A stretch of DNA of 64,000 bases from Natranaeroarchaeum sulfidigenes (GCF_017094485.1 NZ_CP064786.1:930001-994000), one strand, 5' to 3'; positions 1 to 10,664 are shown, counted from the first letter of the stretch. The notes: generated from the letters alone by a model not told the origin. Translations and numbers: made by a program.

Positions 1-1229
1 CGATCGACATATCTGTCGGGCAGGTCGGCAACCTCGTCGAGCCGGTCGCCCGTGATCAGTTTCAGCGCCGAGGGGGGTTCGAGTGTCTCCAGTACGGCAT
101 CGAAGTCGACGGATTCCGACAGGTTCCGCCACGAGATTCCCTCGACGCGCAGCAGTTTGTCCAGCACCTCCCGACGGTTAACCGTGTTCTCAGCGTACTG
201 CCAGAGTTCGAGGCCGAGCTTGTAGGGATTCAGACCGGGCGAGCCGAGCACACGGGCCATGTGATCGGCGTAGGTGAGGAACTCGTCAGCCTCGGCGAAG
301 TTCTCGCCAGCCATCATGACGGATTCCCAGTAACTTGCCCACCCTTCGTTCATTATTTTTGTCATTTTCTGCCCCGCGAAGTAGTACGACTCGGTGCGCA
401 GCATCTCCAGGACGTCACGCTGCCAAGGCTCGTACTCGCGGGCCTTCCCGGCGTCGGCATCGAACTGCTTTCCATGCTCGCCGAGGAACGCGATGACGTC
501 TTTCTCGGGCGTCGTGGGGTCAGTCGTGTCCTCGTCGTCGGCCTGTCCTTCGAGCCATTCCTCGGAGAACACCTCCTCGCGGACTTCGTCGCTCAGCTCC
601 AGTTCGGCGAGCTGTTCGGCAAGGTCGGCCTCCCGCTGCTCGAGCTCGCTCTCCGGGTCGCCCGGTCGCGTCGCCGAGAAGGCCTGATGCTGGTCGATGG
701 TGTCTTCGAGCGTCAGCACGTGGTCGATCCATCGCTCGACGTCGCCCCGGTCGATCTCGGGATCCTCCATGTACTCGCGGATCTGGCGGGCGTGGCGTTC
801 CAGCATGGCCGCCGCCTCGACAGTATCGTTGCTCCGTCCGTCGGTGAAGAGGCCGAACCACTGGTTGTTGGCGAAGAAGTCGGCGTGGGCCTCGACGTGC
901 GTGATCACCGCTTTCTGGTCGGCGAGTTCGTTCGACTCCTGCAGGAAGGCATGGGAAGGGTTGTCATTGTTGACGATCTCGAAGGCCTTCCCGCCCATGT
1001 ACTGGCCCTGTTTTTGCTGGCGGTCGTACTGCATGCCCCAGCGCCAGTGTGGGTAGCGTTGCTGGAACCCGCCGTACGCGATCAGCTCGTTCATCTCGTC
1101 GTAGTCGACGATCCAGTAGTTGACCGGGTAGGGTTCGAGTCCGAGGCGCTCGGCCAGTTTGCGGGCCTCCTCGACTGGTGCTTGCAGTTTCTCTGCCTCC
1201 CGCTGTGCGCTGTATCGATCGAAGTTCAT
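1..1229 (-). CDS. SpoVR family protein (3' part cut by the window edge)
   Basis: The minus-strand frame opens with ATG at 1229 and runs off the window without a stop, so only about 409 N-terminal residues are visible. The N-terminus ([16 protein letters not shown], then a region containing [20 protein letters not shown] and the RYPHWRWGM stretch) is characteristic of the SpoVR/YcgB family. The biochemical role is unknown; in bacteria the family is tied to spore cortex formation or stress and is found beside PrkA kinase and DUF444 genes, as here. The start overlaps the DUF444 stop by four bases (ATGA), which implies translational coupling. Identity is secure, function is not. Confidence 0.93.
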   Translation of the reverse strand, partial: MNFDRYSAQREAEKLQAPVEEARKLAERLGLEPYPVNYWIVDYDEMNELIAYGGFQQRYPHWRWGMQYDRQQKQGQYMGGKAFEIVNNDNPSHAFLQESNELADQKAVITHVEAHADFFANNQWFGLFTDGRSNDTVEAAAMLERHARQIREYMEDPEIDRGDVERWIDHVLTLEDTIDQHQAFSATRPGDPESELEQREADLAEQLAELELSDEVREEVFSEEWLEGQADDEDTTDPTTPEKDVIAFLGEHGKQFDADAGKAREYEPWQRDVLEMLRTESYYFAGQKMTKIMNEGWASYWESVMMAGENFAEADEFLTYADHMARVLGSPGLNPYKLGLELWQYAENTVNRREVLDKLLRVEGISWRNLSESVDFDAVLETLEPPSALKLITGDRLDEVADLPDRYVD

Positions 1230-2533
1230 GAGTCACTCTCCGTGCTGAGGATCTCCTCGATGGCGTCGACGACGTCATCCTGTCCGGAGACGTAGGCCAC
1301 CGCGACGTTGTCGTCCTCGTCGAAATGACTTTCCAGCTCCTTGGCGTGGGTCGCGTTGACCGCGTTGCCGCTGGGCTGGGTTTCGACGTAGGCGTGGAGA
1401 TTGGCCGGAATCGATTCCATGAGCGGGATGACGCCCGATTCGGTGTCGTTCGAGGAGTTCTCGCTGTCACCGGCGGCGAAGACGTACCGGTTCCACTCGT
1501 GCCAGGGGTACTCCTCCAGCAGTGCCTCGGCGAGTTCGTAGGCGGAGGAAATCTTCGTTCCACCACCTGAGCGGATGCCGAAGAACTCCTCGCGGTCGAC
1601 CTCCCACGCCTCGGCGTCGTGGGCGATGTAGACGAACTCGGCGTTGTCGTACTTGCCCTGGAGATACCAGTCAAGCGGCGTGAACGTCCGCTCGACCAGT
1701 TCACGCTTGTTCTGGCGCATCGAGCCCGAGACGTCGCGGATGTTCACCACGACGACGTTCTTTTCTTTCTCCTCGATGATCTCGGGATGCCTGTACCGCT
1801 CGTCCTCGCGGCGCAGCGGGACGTGTTTGAGCCCTTCGCGGCGGATCTTCCGCTGGACCGGTTCGCGCTCGACGGTCGCATCGAGTTCCTCGAAGCTCTC
1901 CCACGCGCCGCGTTCGTCGCCCGGAATCTCGCTGTAGGCCTCCTCGATCCACGGCTTCGAGACGGGGATGTTCTCGCCGCGCGCCCACTCGAAGACCTGC
2001 TGGGGCCCCCAGCCGTCGATCTTCAGCACCTCGCGGACGAACTCCTCGTCGAAGTCCATCGCGAGCTTTCGCTTGAGGCCTTCCTTGAACATCCGCTCGA
2101 AATCGAGCGTCGAGTCGGGGCCGCTCCGTGTGAGGTCGGTAAACGGCCCTTCCTTTTCCTCTATCACCTTCTTTCCCTTCGGTTCGAGATCCAGCCCGAG
2201 CCGTTCGTCGAGCTCCTCGGCGAACTCCTCGGGATCCATCTCGTAGTACTCGTGCGTACCGCTTTCCTCGCCCGGGTCGCCGTCCTCGTCACCGTCTCCC
2301 GGCTGTGGCTGTGGCGGGCCAACAGGGTCGCCAACCTCCCCCTCCCCCTTCCCGACACCGCCCTGGTCGCGCTGATCGTACTCGAAAGAGGGCAGGTCGA
2401 CGATCTTGATCGGGATCCGTACCTCGTCACGGTCGCTGCCGCTCAGATCGCCGTACTGGATGAAGTCAGCGAGGTCTTTGCGGCGCTGTTCGCCCACTTC
2501 CCTGAACCGGTCGAGATCGTCCTGTAGTCCCAT
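1226..2533 (-). CDS. UPF0229/DUF444 family protein (YeaH-like)
   Basis: A 435-residue protein. The chosen ATG at 2533 shares one base with the upstream kinase stop (TAATG) and gives [20 protein letters not shown]; a longer frame upstream is just kinase antisense. Visible features are an N-terminal charged region, a Gly/Pro/Asp/Glu-rich linker (about residues 60-95), and a C-terminal von Willebrand-like part with the DVSGSM metal-site motif, an AHDAEAWEV segment and [11 protein letters not shown]. In bacteria this family is co-transcribed with PrkA kinase and is thought to act in the same stress pathway. The archaeal role is inferred only from gene order between PrkA and SpoVR. Confidence 0.92.
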   Translation of the reverse strand: MGLQDDLDRFREVGEQRRKDLADFIQYGDLSGSDRDEVRIPIKIVDLPSFEYDQRDQGGVGKGEGEVGDPVGPPQPQPGDGDEDGDPGEESGTHEYYEMDPEEFAEELDERLGLDLEPKGKKVIEEKEGPFTDLTRSGPDSTLDFERMFKEGLKRKLAMDFDEEFVREVLKIDGWGPQQVFEWARGENIPVSKPWIEEAYSEIPGDERGAWESFEELDATVEREPVQRKIRREGLKHVPLRREDERYRHPEIIEEKEKNVVVVNIRDVSGSMRQNKRELVERTFTPLDWYLQGKYDNAEFVYIAHDAEAWEVDREEFFGIRSGGGTKISSAYELAEALLEEYPWHEWNRYVFAAGDSENSSNDTESGVIPLMESIPANLHAYVETQPSGNAVNATHAKELESHFDEDDNVAVAYVSGQDDVVDAIEEILSTESDS

Positions 2534-4815
2534 TATTTCCACTTGTACGCGACCTGTCCGACGACGTGGCGGCTCGTCAGCTCGGCCGACGCCGCCGTGT
2601 AGTCGAACAGGTCGATCATGTTCTCGATCGTCCCTCGTTTCACGCTCTCGGTCTCGGTGTTCGCCGGCGGATCCGACCACTGGCTCGGATCGAAGTCCTC
2701 GTAGATTCGCTCGACGTCGTCCCAGTCGTAGCTCTCCAGGAGACTACGAATAACTGGGATCGACGTCAGGTCGACATCCGACACCGAGAAGTCCTCGTCC
2801 CGTTGCTCCCACGCGTGCCGGTTCAGCGACGTGATGATTTTGCTCCGCCGGAACTCGGCGACGGCTGTAGAGGGTTCGTTGCCTTCGTAGTCGCGTTCGG
2901 CGAACCGGCCCATCTGCTCGATCTCGAACAGCTTCATCTTCAGCGGGTCCGGATCGATCCGCTCGCCCCGGTCGTTGGTGATCCGCTCGTCGGTCGCCCA
3001 TGCGTAGACGTGCTCGACGTACTCACCGACCGTCCCCTCGTCGACCCGGTTGTCGTGGAGCATGGCCTCGAGGACGTCCCCTTCCTGCTGGCTAAACAGG
3101 TAGTTTTTGACGGGGACGACCCGGTTCTCGAACTCCGCGCTCTCGCCAGCCGAGAACATCGGCGCCTCCGAGAGCCCTTCGGCCATCGCGTTCAACACGT
3201 CGCGGGGCATGACGACCGACTCGACGGGGAGCTCCGGATGATGGCGGTCAGTCTCCGCCTGCAGGAGTTCGGCCAGCACGTCCCGCGTGAACGTCACCGG
3301 AATTCCCTGCTTGCCACTTTGCACGTCATCGAACGCGAACTCGTCTTTCTCACGGCGTTCGTCGCCGTCCTCCAGATACCCCCGATCGTAGAGGACCGCC
3401 TTGTCGACGAGATCGATCCCTGCTGGCAGATCCCCATCGTCAAGCCGCGTCACGACCGCATACATCGCCGCGGCCTGGATGGCATGGGGGGCGAGTTCCC
3501 GTTCGCGGATCTCGCCGTCGGCCCCTCGCAGATCCATCGTGACCGGCTTGCGGATCTTCGCTTCCAGTTCGTCGTACTCGTCGGTCTCCCAGACCGACGT
3601 CTCGCCAGTTAGCTCCCGGCGGATCAGTTCGGTCTCCAGGGAGACGTTGGTCAGGTACCTGAACTCGTGTTTGTCGAGCCGTCGCTTGAGCGCCTTCAGC
3701 GGGTCCGTCCCGTTACGGTCAGCGTGCTGGTTCAGCTGGTCCTCCAGATCCGGGTTCGAGATAATCAGCAGCTGTGAGTCGATATCCATCCCGATTCCCT
3801 TGTCGAGTTTGACGGTTCGCTCGTCGGGGACGTTCAGTAGCTTCTGGAGCAAGTCGGCGTGCTGGGCGGCGTCCTCGACGATCGTGAGAAGCCCGTTGCC
3901 CTGTGAGAGTACGCCATCGTAACTGAACGCCTGCGGGTTCTTTCGCCCGCGGGAGTCCAGTTCCTGCAGCATTCCCTGCATCCACGAGCCGACCAGTCGC
4001 TGTTTGGGATGGCCCTCGTCCTCGGAGTGGAGGACGCCGATCCCCTGCCCGACGTCGACGACGTAGTTTTTCACCCTGAGGTGATCGGGATCGGTGATCG
4101 CCGAGAACAGTTCGCCGGACTGTCCCGATCGGCGGTACTGTTCTTCTAAGTACTCGTAGGCTTCCCGCGAGAACGGGTCGAGGCGCGTGTCGACGTGCAA
4201 GTCGACGTGATCGTCCGACGCCTCGTTGATCTCGGCCAGCAGCTCTGACCGCACGTCCTCCGGGAACACTGACAGTGGATGCGCCTGCACGGGGCTCTCG
4301 TACCAGTCATCCTCGTCGGAGCGTCGCTCGCTCCCGTAGCTCAGACCGCGCGTATCGACCGCGCCCTCGACGTTCCATTCGATGGTGTATCGACGCCCTT
4401 CTTCGGTCTTCGAGTACTCGCGCAATCCGTTGATCAGACAGCGTTTGAGTTCGGATTTCCCGGTCGCCGTCGGTCCGTCGAACCAGATAATCTTCTCGCC
4501 TTTCCCGCGTTCAGCCGCTATCGTCCGCAGATCGTCCACGAAGGCGTTGAGTACCTCGGTGTTGCCGAGAATCGCGTGCTCGCCGTCGTTGTGCGGGTCA
4601 TCAAAGAACCGATAGCGCTCTTTTTCCTCGCCCTCCTCGATCACCGTTCTGGTGCCCTGTGATTCGATCGCCTCGACCAGATACTTGGTCGCATGGGAGG
4701 CGATCCGCGGGCGCTCGAAGACGCGATCGACGTACTCGGCCAGTGGTTTGGGCTCCTCGTAGGCCCCTTCGAGGGCGGCGTCTGCCTCGCTGACGAACTT
4801 CTCTCCTCGGGACAT
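2533..4815 (-). CDS. PrkA-type AAA serine protein kinase, paralogue 2
   Basis: 760 residues, start [19 protein letters not shown] at 4815, overlapping the preceding stop as TAATG. It has the PrkA plan: an AAA domain with Walker A GPTATGKS near residue 120, a long central region containing the family-like segment on nucleotide sensing ([38 protein letters not shown]), and a C-terminal kinase-like helical part. PrkA proteins are Mg/ATP kinases or AAA ATPases of cytosolic stress signalling. This copy is clearly a diverged paralogue of the next gene upstream, not a tandem recent duplicate. The substrate is unknown; DUF444 or SpoVR are candidates from context only. Confidence 0.9.
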   Translation of the reverse strand: MSRGEKFVSEADAALEGAYEEPKPLAEYVDRVFERPRIASHATKYLVEAIESQGTRTVIEEGEEKERYRFFDDPHNDGEHAILGNTEVLNAFVDDLRTIAAERGKGEKIIWFDGPTATGKSELKRCLINGLREYSKTEEGRRYTIEWNVEGAVDTRGLSYGSERRSDEDDWYESPVQAHPLSVFPEDVRSELLAEINEASDDHVDLHVDTRLDPFSREAYEYLEEQYRRSGQSGELFSAITDPDHLRVKNYVVDVGQGIGVLHSEDEGHPKQRLVGSWMQGMLQELDSRGRKNPQAFSYDGVLSQGNGLLTIVEDAAQHADLLQKLLNVPDERTVKLDKGIGMDIDSQLLIISNPDLEDQLNQHADRNGTDPLKALKRRLDKHEFRYLTNVSLETELIRRELTGETSVWETDEYDELEAKIRKPVTMDLRGADGEIRERELAPHAIQAAAMYAVVTRLDDGDLPAGIDLVDKAVLYDRGYLEDGDERREKDEFAFDDVQSGKQGIPVTFTRDVLAELLQAETDRHHPELPVESVVMPRDVLNAMAEGLSEAPMFSAGESAEFENRVVPVKNYLFSQQEGDVLEAMLHDNRVDEGTVGEYVEHVYAWATDERITNDRGERIDPDPLKMKLFEIEQMGRFAERDYEGNEPSTAVAEFRRSKIITSLNRHAWEQRDEDFSVSDVDLTSIPVIRSLLESYDWDDVERIYEDFDPSQWSDPPANTETESVKRGTIENMIDLFDYTAASAELTSRHVVGQVAYKWK

Positions 4816-6887
4816 TACTCTTCGAGTTCGGATTTGGCGACCTCGGCACCGGCGAACTCCAGCACTTCGCGCGCGCCATCCTCGCTGTATCCCTGCTTGA
4901 GCAGCGCGTCGATCCACGCCGAGCGCTCGTCGTCGTCGAACTCGTTTGCGCTGACCAGTGCCGAGAAGTTGATATTGTGTTTCTTGTCCTCCCAGAGCTT
5001 GCGTTCGAGCGCACGGCGCAGACGCTCGTTGTCCTGCGGGTTGAACGCCTCGCCCTCACGCGCCCTGCGGGAGACCCAGTTCGAGACCTCCTGCCGGAAG
5101 TCGTCTTTTCGGTCCTCTGGAATGTCGAGTTTCTCCTCGACACTTCGGAGGAAGGTTTCGTCGGGCTCCTGTTCGCGGCCCGTAATCTCGTCCTCGACGG
5201 TGTCGTCGTCGATGTAGGCCATCACATGGTCCATGTACTTCTCGCCCTGACGACGGATCTCGTCGACGTCGTATGCGAGCGCATGTCGAACGTCCTCGAT
5301 GGCGCGCTCGCGGTACTCCTCGCGGACGCGTTCGAGGTAGCGGTAGTAGGTGTCGAATCGGTCCTCTGCGATCGAACCGTGGTGTTCTAAATTCTCCTCG
5401 AAGAAGTTGAAGACGATCAGCGGCGAGAGGAAGTCCCGGCCGCGGTGTTTGCTGTCCATGATCGCCTCGGCGATCTCGTCGCCGATGAATCGGGGCGAGA
5501 TTCCCTCCATCCCTTCCCCGATCTCGGCTTTCGCAGCGGCTTCCTCGCGAAGCTTCTTCAGGTCGACGTCGTCGGTCTCGTCGTCCTCGCCGTTGTAGGC
5601 TTTCGCCTTCTGGAGGAGATCGACCGTCTCCGTGTCGGGCTCTTCGATCCGCGTAAGGACCGAAAAGAGCCCCGCCATCTCCAGCGTGTGGGGTTCGACG
5701 TGGATGTCGGGTACGTCCGCGTTCCCCAGCAGTTTCCAGTAGATTTCGGCCTCGTCCTCGTAGGAGAGGACGTACGGGAAGTCGATCCGCTTGGTGCGGT
5801 CGTTAAAGGCCTCCATCTTCTCGTCGCCCTTTTTGTCCTTGTACTCGGGCATGTTCGTCCGCCCAACGATCACCTGGTCGATGTCGATCCGCGGGTTGTT
5901 CTTGGGCTTGATCGTCTGTTCCTGACTGGCGTGTAAGAAGTCATAGAGGAACTCCCGCTGGAGTTTCAGCAACTCCTCGCCGGAGAAGACGCCGCGGTTC
6001 GCGTTACAGAACGCGCCGGAGTAATCGAATGCGCGCGGATCGGATTCGCCGTAGACGGCGATCTTCGAGTAGTTGACGTCGCCGGTGAGTTCGGTCTCGT
6101 CCTGATTTTTCTTGTCCTTTGGCTCGAACGTCTCCAGGGCCTGCCGTTTGTTCTCATCCGCCGTGAGTCGGATGATCTCGACGTGCTTTTCGAGTACCTT
6201 CTGCAGGTCGTCGTCGTAGTGGGCCAACAATCGGTCCATGTAGAACTCGCTTTCCGGGTCCAGGCTCTGCTCGTTACGGATCGTGTACGGTGCGTCCAAC
6301 CGGTCGTTGAGCCCGTCGATGACCTGCTGGCGCTGTTCGAGGGGCAGGAGGACGAGCGGGTCCTGGTTCATCGGCGAACGGACCGTGTCATCTGCGGGAT
6401 CCTGATCGTCGATCACCGAGCAGAGGTCGGTCCACCGGAACGTGTACATCCGGCCCTCCTCCTGCATCGTGTAGTCCTCGAAGTAGCGCCGGACCTGCTG
6501 GTCGAAGGCGGATTTGCCCGATCCCACTGGGCCGAGCAGCAGCTTGATGCGTCGTTCGGGACCGAGCCGTCTGGCACCGCTTTTGACCTTGTTGACGAAC
6601 TCGTGCATCGACTCGTGGATCACGCGGCCGAAAAACCGGTTCTCGCCGTCGTGGAGCGGATCCTTCGACGCGAGGTGGTACTCGACGACCCCGGCTTCTT
6701 CGTCGTAGTCGGTGCCGTAGTGGTCGAACATGTCCGCGACGCGCTGGTGGGCGTTGCGGGCGATCTGCGGATCCTCGTACACCTCGTCGAGATACCAGTC
6801 GAAGGATCTGGTCTCGCGAAGGTCTCCCGGTATCGATTCTCTGTACTCCTTGCTTAGCTCGTCGAGCGTTTCAGTGTCTCCGGTCAT
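4815..6887 (-). CDS. prkA: PrkA-type AAA serine protein kinase, paralogue 1
   Basis: 690 residues, first gene of the operon, start MTGDTETLDELSKEYRE at 6887. Walker A is GPVGSGKS near residue 120; the segment DPLHDGENRFFGRVIHESMHEFVN before it and GAFCNANRGVFSGEELLKLQRE after it are PrkA hallmarks, as is the VIVGRTNMPEYKDKKGDEKMEAFNDR region (shown here in part: VGRTNMPEYKD). Length matches bacterial PrkA (about 640-680). It should be a cytosolic kinase or AAA ATPase controlling a stress response; in E. coli the homologue YeaG acts in stationary phase. Two kinases plus DUF444 plus SpoVR form one coupled unit. Confidence 0.92.
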   Translation of the reverse strand: MTGDTETLDELSKEYRESIPGDLRETRSFDWYLDEVYEDPQIARNAHQRVADMFDHYGTDYDEEAGVVEYHLASKDPLHDGENRFFGRVIHESMHEFVNKVKSGARRLGPERRIKLLLGPVGSGKSAFDQQVRRYFEDYTMQEEGRMYTFRWTDLCSVIDDQDPADDTVRSPMNQDPLVLLPLEQRQQVIDGLNDRLDAPYTIRNEQSLDPESEFYMDRLLAHYDDDLQKVLEKHVEIIRLTADENKRQALETFEPKDKKNQDETELTGDVNYSKIAVYGESDPRAFDYSGAFCNANRGVFSGEELLKLQREFLYDFLHASQEQTIKPKNNPRIDIDQVIVGRTNMPEYKDKKGDEKMEAFNDRTKRIDFPYVLSYEDEAEIYWKLLGNADVPDIHVEPHTLEMAGLFSVLTRIEEPDTETVDLLQKAKAYNGEDDETDDVDLKKLREEAAAKAEIGEGMEGISPRFIGDEIAEAIMDSKHRGRDFLSPLIVFNFFEENLEHHGSIAEDRFDTYYRYLERVREEYRERAIEDVRHALAYDVDEIRRQGEKYMDHVMAYIDDDTVEDEITGREQEPDETFLRSVEEKLDIPEDRKDDFRQEVSNWVSRRAREGEAFNPQDNERLRRALERKLWEDKKHNINFSALVSANEFDDDERSAWIDALLKQGYSEDGAREVLEFAGAEVAKSELEE

Positions 6888-7255
6888 GGCTCCCCCTGGC
6901 TTCGCCGGTCGTAGTCGCTGGTTCTGCTGCGAGTTGGTTGTCGTCGGTTCGGATCGCTTCTGTCATATACTATCACTCCCCAGACCGTTCCGCGCAACGA
7001 GGGGCTCAGCAGTAAACGACTCAACAGTGCAAGACGCGTCGAAGTCCGGGTCGGGGTCCGGTGGGCGGTCACCGTGTCGTATACTAATCACAGAATCCGA
7101 ACTATATAAGCGTTCCCCCAACTCATATTTATGGTTAATCTTCTCCTTATAATACTTGCCGATATTCTGCTGGCCCACGGTCCTCTCTGACATACATGGA
7201 TTCGTATCTGCAACCTAGGTAATGTATGCGGGGGGTCCAGAGGATGACGGCTCAA
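6888..7255 (-). promoter_or_regulatory. 368-base gap: promoter region of the PrkA operon
   Basis: No convincing gene is seen. On the minus strand there are two TATA-like boxes, AGTATATGAC at 6962-6971 (giving a leader of about 50 bases) and CTTATATAGT at 7101-7110 (leader about 190 bases). A short minus-strand frame at 6963-7193 spans both boxes and has no family features, so it is not called. An inverted repeat, CATACAT at 7191-7197 and ATGTATG at 7222-7228, lies near the epimerase end and may be a terminator stem or chance. Box assignments are by eye. Confidence 0.4.
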
Positions 7256-7639
7256 TCAATGTTCGACGAACTCGAATAGGACGCCGCCCGTATCGTTCGG
7301 GTGCAGGAAAGCGACATCGTGACCCCACGCACCCTCTCGTGGCTCCTCGTCGATACACTCGATCCCCCGCTCCCGGGCCATCTGTAGAGCCGCCTCGATA
7401 TCCTCGGTTGCCACGGCGACGTGGTGGACGCCGGGGCCGTGCTTGTCGAGAAATCGAGCAACGGTCGCGTGTTTGACGGGTTCCAGTAGCTCGAAATAGC
7501 CGTTGCCGAGATCGAGGAAGACGACTCGAAGGCCGTCGAACTCCTCCTCGTGGACGACCGGTGCGTCGAACAGGTCGCCGTAGAGGTCGATCAACCGATC
7601 AGCATCACGCGTCGCGATCCCCGTGTGATGAAACTGCAT
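7256..7639 (-). CDS. mce: methylmalonyl-CoA epimerase
   Basis: 127 residues from ATG 7639 (MQFHHTGIATRDADRLI); the 16 residues of possible upstream extension do not look conserved. It has a glyoxalase/VOC fold: HHTGIATRD at the N-terminus, GPGVHHVAVAT near residue 75 and the C-terminal GGVLFEFVEH, which supply the metal ligands (His, His, Glu). It interconverts (2R)- and (2S)-methylmalonyl-CoA in propionate metabolism or the haloarchaeal methylaspartate route. The mutase genes are not in this window, so the gene stands alone. A generic VOC dioxygenase is the alternative, but the motif set favours the epimerase. Confidence 0.88.
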   Translation of the reverse strand: MQFHHTGIATRDADRLIDLYGDLFDAPVVHEEEFDGLRVVFLDLGNGYFELLEPVKHATVARFLDKHGPGVHHVAVATEDIEAALQMARERGIECIDEEPREGAWGHDVAFLHPNDTGGVLFEFVEH

Positions 7640-7717
7640 ACTGAACTGTCCACGGGCAAACGGGTTAGCCTCTTGGGTGGACACCACGCCGAGAGCGAAG
7701 GCGGAGTCAGGGCTGCT

Positions 7718-8176
7718 CTAGTTCCCGATGTGCTCGGTGAGGTTGTCCCGGATGATCGTATCACAGTAGACACATCGCACCTCGTCGTCGAGCACCTCGA
7801 ACTTCGAGTCGACGGGCTCGTCGTCGGTCGTGATACAGTTGCGGTTCGGACACGCGAGCACACCCTTCACATACTCGGGACGGTCGAGCCGTCGTTTATC
7901 GACGACGTCGTACTCACTGACAATATTGATCGTTGCGTCGGGCGCGATCAGCGAGAGGACGTCGACCTCGTTCTGGCTGAGTTCGCGTCCTTCGACTTTG
8001 ACGATGTCCTTGGCGGGGAGCCGATCACTGGGGACGTTCATGCCGATGCTGACCTGCTCGCCGCCGGTGCCGTCGATCCCCAGAATGGCGAGAACGTTCA
8101 GCGCCTGGCCGCCGGGGACGTGGTCGATCACGGTGCCGTTGCGGATCTTGCTGACGCGGAGTTCGTGGTCGCTCAT
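7718..8176 (-). CDS. pyrI: aspartate carbamoyltransferase regulatory subunit
   Basis: 152 residues. The N-terminal allosteric domain begins [18 protein letters not shown] and the C-terminal zinc domain has the four cysteines in CPNRNC and CVYC that bridge to the catalytic chain. It assembles with PyrB into the aspartate transcarbamoylase holoenzyme, binding nucleotide effectors in pyrimidine synthesis. Its start overlaps the pyrB stop (ATGA), so the two are translationally coupled with pyrB first. Confidence 0.97.
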   Translation of the reverse strand: MSDHELRVSKIRNGTVIDHVPGGQALNVLAILGIDGTGGEQVSIGMNVPSDRLPAKDIVKVEGRELSQNEVDVLSLIAPDATINIVSEYDVVDKRRLDRPEYVKGVLACPNRNCITTDDEPVDSKFEVLDDEVRCVYCDTIIRDNLTEHIGN

Positions 8177-9099
8177 TCGTCGTCACCTCCCGTATTCGAG
8201 AGCAGGAGATCCAGCAGGGCCATCCGGACGGGGACGCCGTTGTGCGCCTGCTGGAAGTAGTTGGCGTGGTCGGTGTCGTCGATCTCCGGCGCGATCTCGT
8301 CGACGCGCGGGAGCGGGTGCATGATCGTCAGTTCGTCGCTCGCCGCTTCGAGGGTATCGGCGTCGATCTGATACTCGCCCGCGACGGCGTGATACTCGTT
8401 CTCGTCGGGGAACCGTTCGCGCTGAATGCGCGTGACGTAGAGTACGTCGAGTTCGGGGAGGATCTCGTCGAGGTCGGTGTGTTCCCGGACCGACGCCCCT
8501 TCCTGATGGAGGTCGTACCGCACGCTCCGGGGGAGCTGGAGGCTCTCGGGGCTGATGAAGTGCTGGCGGACGTCGAAGTTCGTCAGCGCGTTGGCCAGCG
8601 AGTGGACCGTCCGACCGTACTTCAGATCGCCCATGATCCCGATGGTCAGGTCGTCCAGCCCGTTCTGTTCGCGCATCGTGTAGAGATCGAGCAGCGTCTG
8701 GGTCGGGTGATGGCCCGCGCCGTCGCCCGCGTTGACCAGCGGCACGTCGATGAACTCGCTGGCCATCTTGGCCGATCCCTGTCGCGGATGACGCAGTACG
8801 AGCGCGTCGGCGTAGCCCTGAATGACACGGACGGTGTCGGCGAGGCTCTCGCCCTTTGAGACGCTGGAGGAGTCGACCGAGCCCATGTCGACGACGTCCC
8901 CGCCCAGTCGTTTGATCGCCGTCTCGAAGCTCATCTTGGTCCGGGTGCTGGGCTCGAAAAAGAGCAACCCGAGCAACGTGTCGGCGTGACGGTCGCTGAC
9001 GGCGGACGGATCGGCCGCGATCTCGGCCGCCCGGTCGAGGACCGTCTCGATGTCCTCCCGTGTTAGCTGTTTGGCCGTTATGAGGTGCTCGTCCCGCAT
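8173..9099 (-). CDS. pyrB: aspartate carbamoyltransferase catalytic subunit
   Basis: 308 residues from ATG 9099 ([16 protein letters not shown]); an in-frame ATG seven codons upstream is possible but less family-like. It shows the carbamoyl phosphate loop [36 protein letters not shown] and the HPLPRVDEI segment. It catalyses carbamoyl phosphate plus aspartate to carbamoylaspartate, the first committed pyrimidine step. Divergent from the histidine kinase gene, with an 89-base space holding both control regions. Confidence 0.97.
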   Translation of the reverse strand: MRDEHLITAKQLTREDIETVLDRAAEIAADPSAVSDRHADTLLGLLFFEPSTRTKMSFETAIKRLGGDVVDMGSVDSSSVSKGESLADTVRVIQGYADALVLRHPRQGSAKMASEFIDVPLVNAGDGAGHHPTQTLLDLYTMREQNGLDDLTIGIMGDLKYGRTVHSLANALTNFDVRQHFISPESLQLPRSVRYDLHQEGASVREHTDLDEILPELDVLYVTRIQRERFPDENEYHAVAGEYQIDADTLEAASDELTIMHPLPRVDEIAPEIDDTDHANYFQQAHNGVPVRMALLDLLLSNTGGDDE

Positions 9100-9188
9100 T
9101 GTGTAGCAACGGTAGCCCATGCCTATTGAATCTCCCCATCTGTAACGCGGCCAATCGAACTAAGATCGTATGGTGCGTACGTGCAGGC

Positions 9189-10265
9189 ATGGCTGTCCAG
9201 TCTTCCGACCCCGTGCTCTTCGAGAGGATCGTACGACAGCTGGATGATCCGGTCATGTTGCAGGGGCTGGACGGACAGTTTGAGTTCGTCAACGGTGCTC
9301 TAAGCGACTATGCTGGGTTGTCGGCCGAGGAGCTCATCGGGGCGGACGAGTTCGCATTCATGGACGAGGAGACGGCGACCACGATCGCGGAGATCAAATC
9401 TGAGGTGCTCGAACGTGAGGAGCCGATCCGGTACGAGGTATCACCCGAGTTCGAGGGTGGGAAGCAGGCGAAGGCGGATTTCTCCACCTTCCGATATCCG
9501 TACTACGACGACGAGGGAGACCTTGCGGGGACGATCGCCATCTGTCGGGACGTCACGGATCTGAAATCCCGAGAACAGGAGCTACGCGAACGACAGCGAC
9601 GGACGAGACGGGACCGCGACCGACTTGAGCTGCTCAACGAGGTCGTCCGCCACGATATCCGCAACGATATGCAACTCGTGGCCGGGCGTGCGGCGATGCT
9701 CGAAGACCATCTCGACGAAGCGGGACTCGAACACCTGCACGAAGTACAGCGCTCGACCCGGAAGGCGATCGACCTGACAGAGACCGCCCGTGACCTGACC
9801 GAGACGCTGCTGCGTGACGAGGAGCCGATCAGACCCGTCCCGTTGCGCGCTCGGCTCCACGAAGAGATCGACGATCTCCGATCCCAGCACGAGGGAGTAG
9901 ACGTCGCCGTGGACGGCGAGATCCCCGCGATCGACGTCCTCGCCGACGATATGCTCGGGGCAGTCTTTCACAACCTCCTGCACAACGCTGCCGTTCACAA
10001 CGACGCCGACGAGCCGACGGTGACGGTCTCCGCCGACGTGGTCGACGACGCCGCAACCGTCTCCGTCGCCGACAATGGTCCAGGGATCCCCGACCGCCAC
10101 AAGTCGGAGATCTTCGGCAAAGGCGAGAAGGGACTCGACAGCGACGGCACCGGACTGGGGCTGTATCTCGTCGAGATGCTGGTCGATCATTACGACGGCG
10201 AGGTCGAGGTCAGGGACAACGAGCCAACTGGTGCAGTGTTCGAAGTTCGGCTTCCGACGGCTTGA
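9189..10265 (+). CDS. PAS domain sensor histidine kinase
   Basis: 358 residues from ATG 9189 (MAVQSSDPVLFERIVRQ); the longer frame reads back into pyrB. An N-terminal PAS domain (about residues 15-130, ending ICRDVTDLK) is followed by a charged coiled coil, the H-box VRHDIRN with phospho-acceptor His155, then the N-box HNLLHNAAVHND and the ATP lid motifs DNGPGIP and GTGLGLYLV. No membrane segment is seen, so it is a soluble sensor, typical of the large haloarchaeal kinase family. No response regulator is adjacent. The signal is unknown. Confidence 0.93.
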   Translation: MAVQSSDPVLFERIVRQLDDPVMLQGLDGQFEFVNGALSDYAGLSAEELIGADEFAFMDEETATTIAEIKSEVLEREEPIRYEVSPEFEGGKQAKADFSTFRYPYYDDEGDLAGTIAICRDVTDLKSREQELRERQRRTRRDRDRLELLNEVVRHDIRNDMQLVAGRAAMLEDHLDEAGLEHLHEVQRSTRKAIDLTETARDLTETLLRDEEPIRPVPLRARLHEEIDDLRSQHEGVDVAVDGEIPAIDVLADDMLGAVFHNLLHNAAVHNDADEPTVTVSADVVDDAATVSVADNGPGIPDRHKSEIFGKGEKGLDSDGTGLGLYLVEMLVDHYDGEVEVRDNEPTGAVFEVRLPTA

Positions 10266-10346
10266 AAACGGCTCCGGACGCCGCCCGCGATGGTACACAG
10301 CGTGTACACAGTTACGAATTACTGCCCACGGTGGGCCCTGTGCGGG

Positions 10347-10664
10347 TCAGGACTCGCGCCATTTGTGGCCGCACTCGACGCAGGTGAACAGCCGAACTTC
10401 GTAGGAGCCGCCCGGCTTCGGCAGCATCTCGTAGTAGGCCCGGTCGCTGTCGCAGTCGTCCGTCGGACAATGCTCCTGCATCGTCTCCGTGGAGTCCTGG
10501 GTCGCGTCGGCCACGGCGGGTGCTCCGTCGTCCCGCTGCCCATCCTGGGTCTCCATCGCCGCTTCTGCCTGGGAATCCCGTGGCTCCTCGTGCTCACAGG
10601 AGCGACACGCCCACGTGTCGCCCTCCGTGTGCATCATCGAACCACACTCGTCACAGAAGTTCAT
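10347..10664 (-). CDS. TFS/RpoM-like zinc ribbon protein, diverged paralogue
   Basis: 105 residues with two zinc ribbons. The N-terminal one has CDECGSMM and CRSCEHEE; the C-terminal one has CPTDDC and CVECGHKWRES, the TFIIS/Rpb9 signature. A Gln/Asp-rich linker joins them. Archaeal TFS rescues backtracked RNA polymerase using an Asp-Glu pair in the tip of the second ribbon; here that position reads YYEMLPKPGGSYEV and has no such pair. So this is a TFS paralogue that may bind polymerase without stimulating cleavage. Convergent with the kinase gene. Confidence 0.85.
   Translation of the reverse strand: MNFCDECGSMMHTEGDTWACRSCEHEEPRDSQAEAAMETQDGQRDDGAPAVADATQDSTETMQEHCPTDDCDSDRAYYEMLPKPGGSYEVRLFTCVECGHKWRES

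Noticed and set aside
261-1295. Long plus-strand frame of 344 codons opposite SpoVR
   Set aside because: It mirrors the SpoVR gene; high-GC haloarchaeal genes give long open antisense frames. The minus frame has clear family motifs.
6963-7193. 76-codon minus frame upstream of prkA
   Set aside because: It spans two TATA-like boxes, has no start context and no family features.
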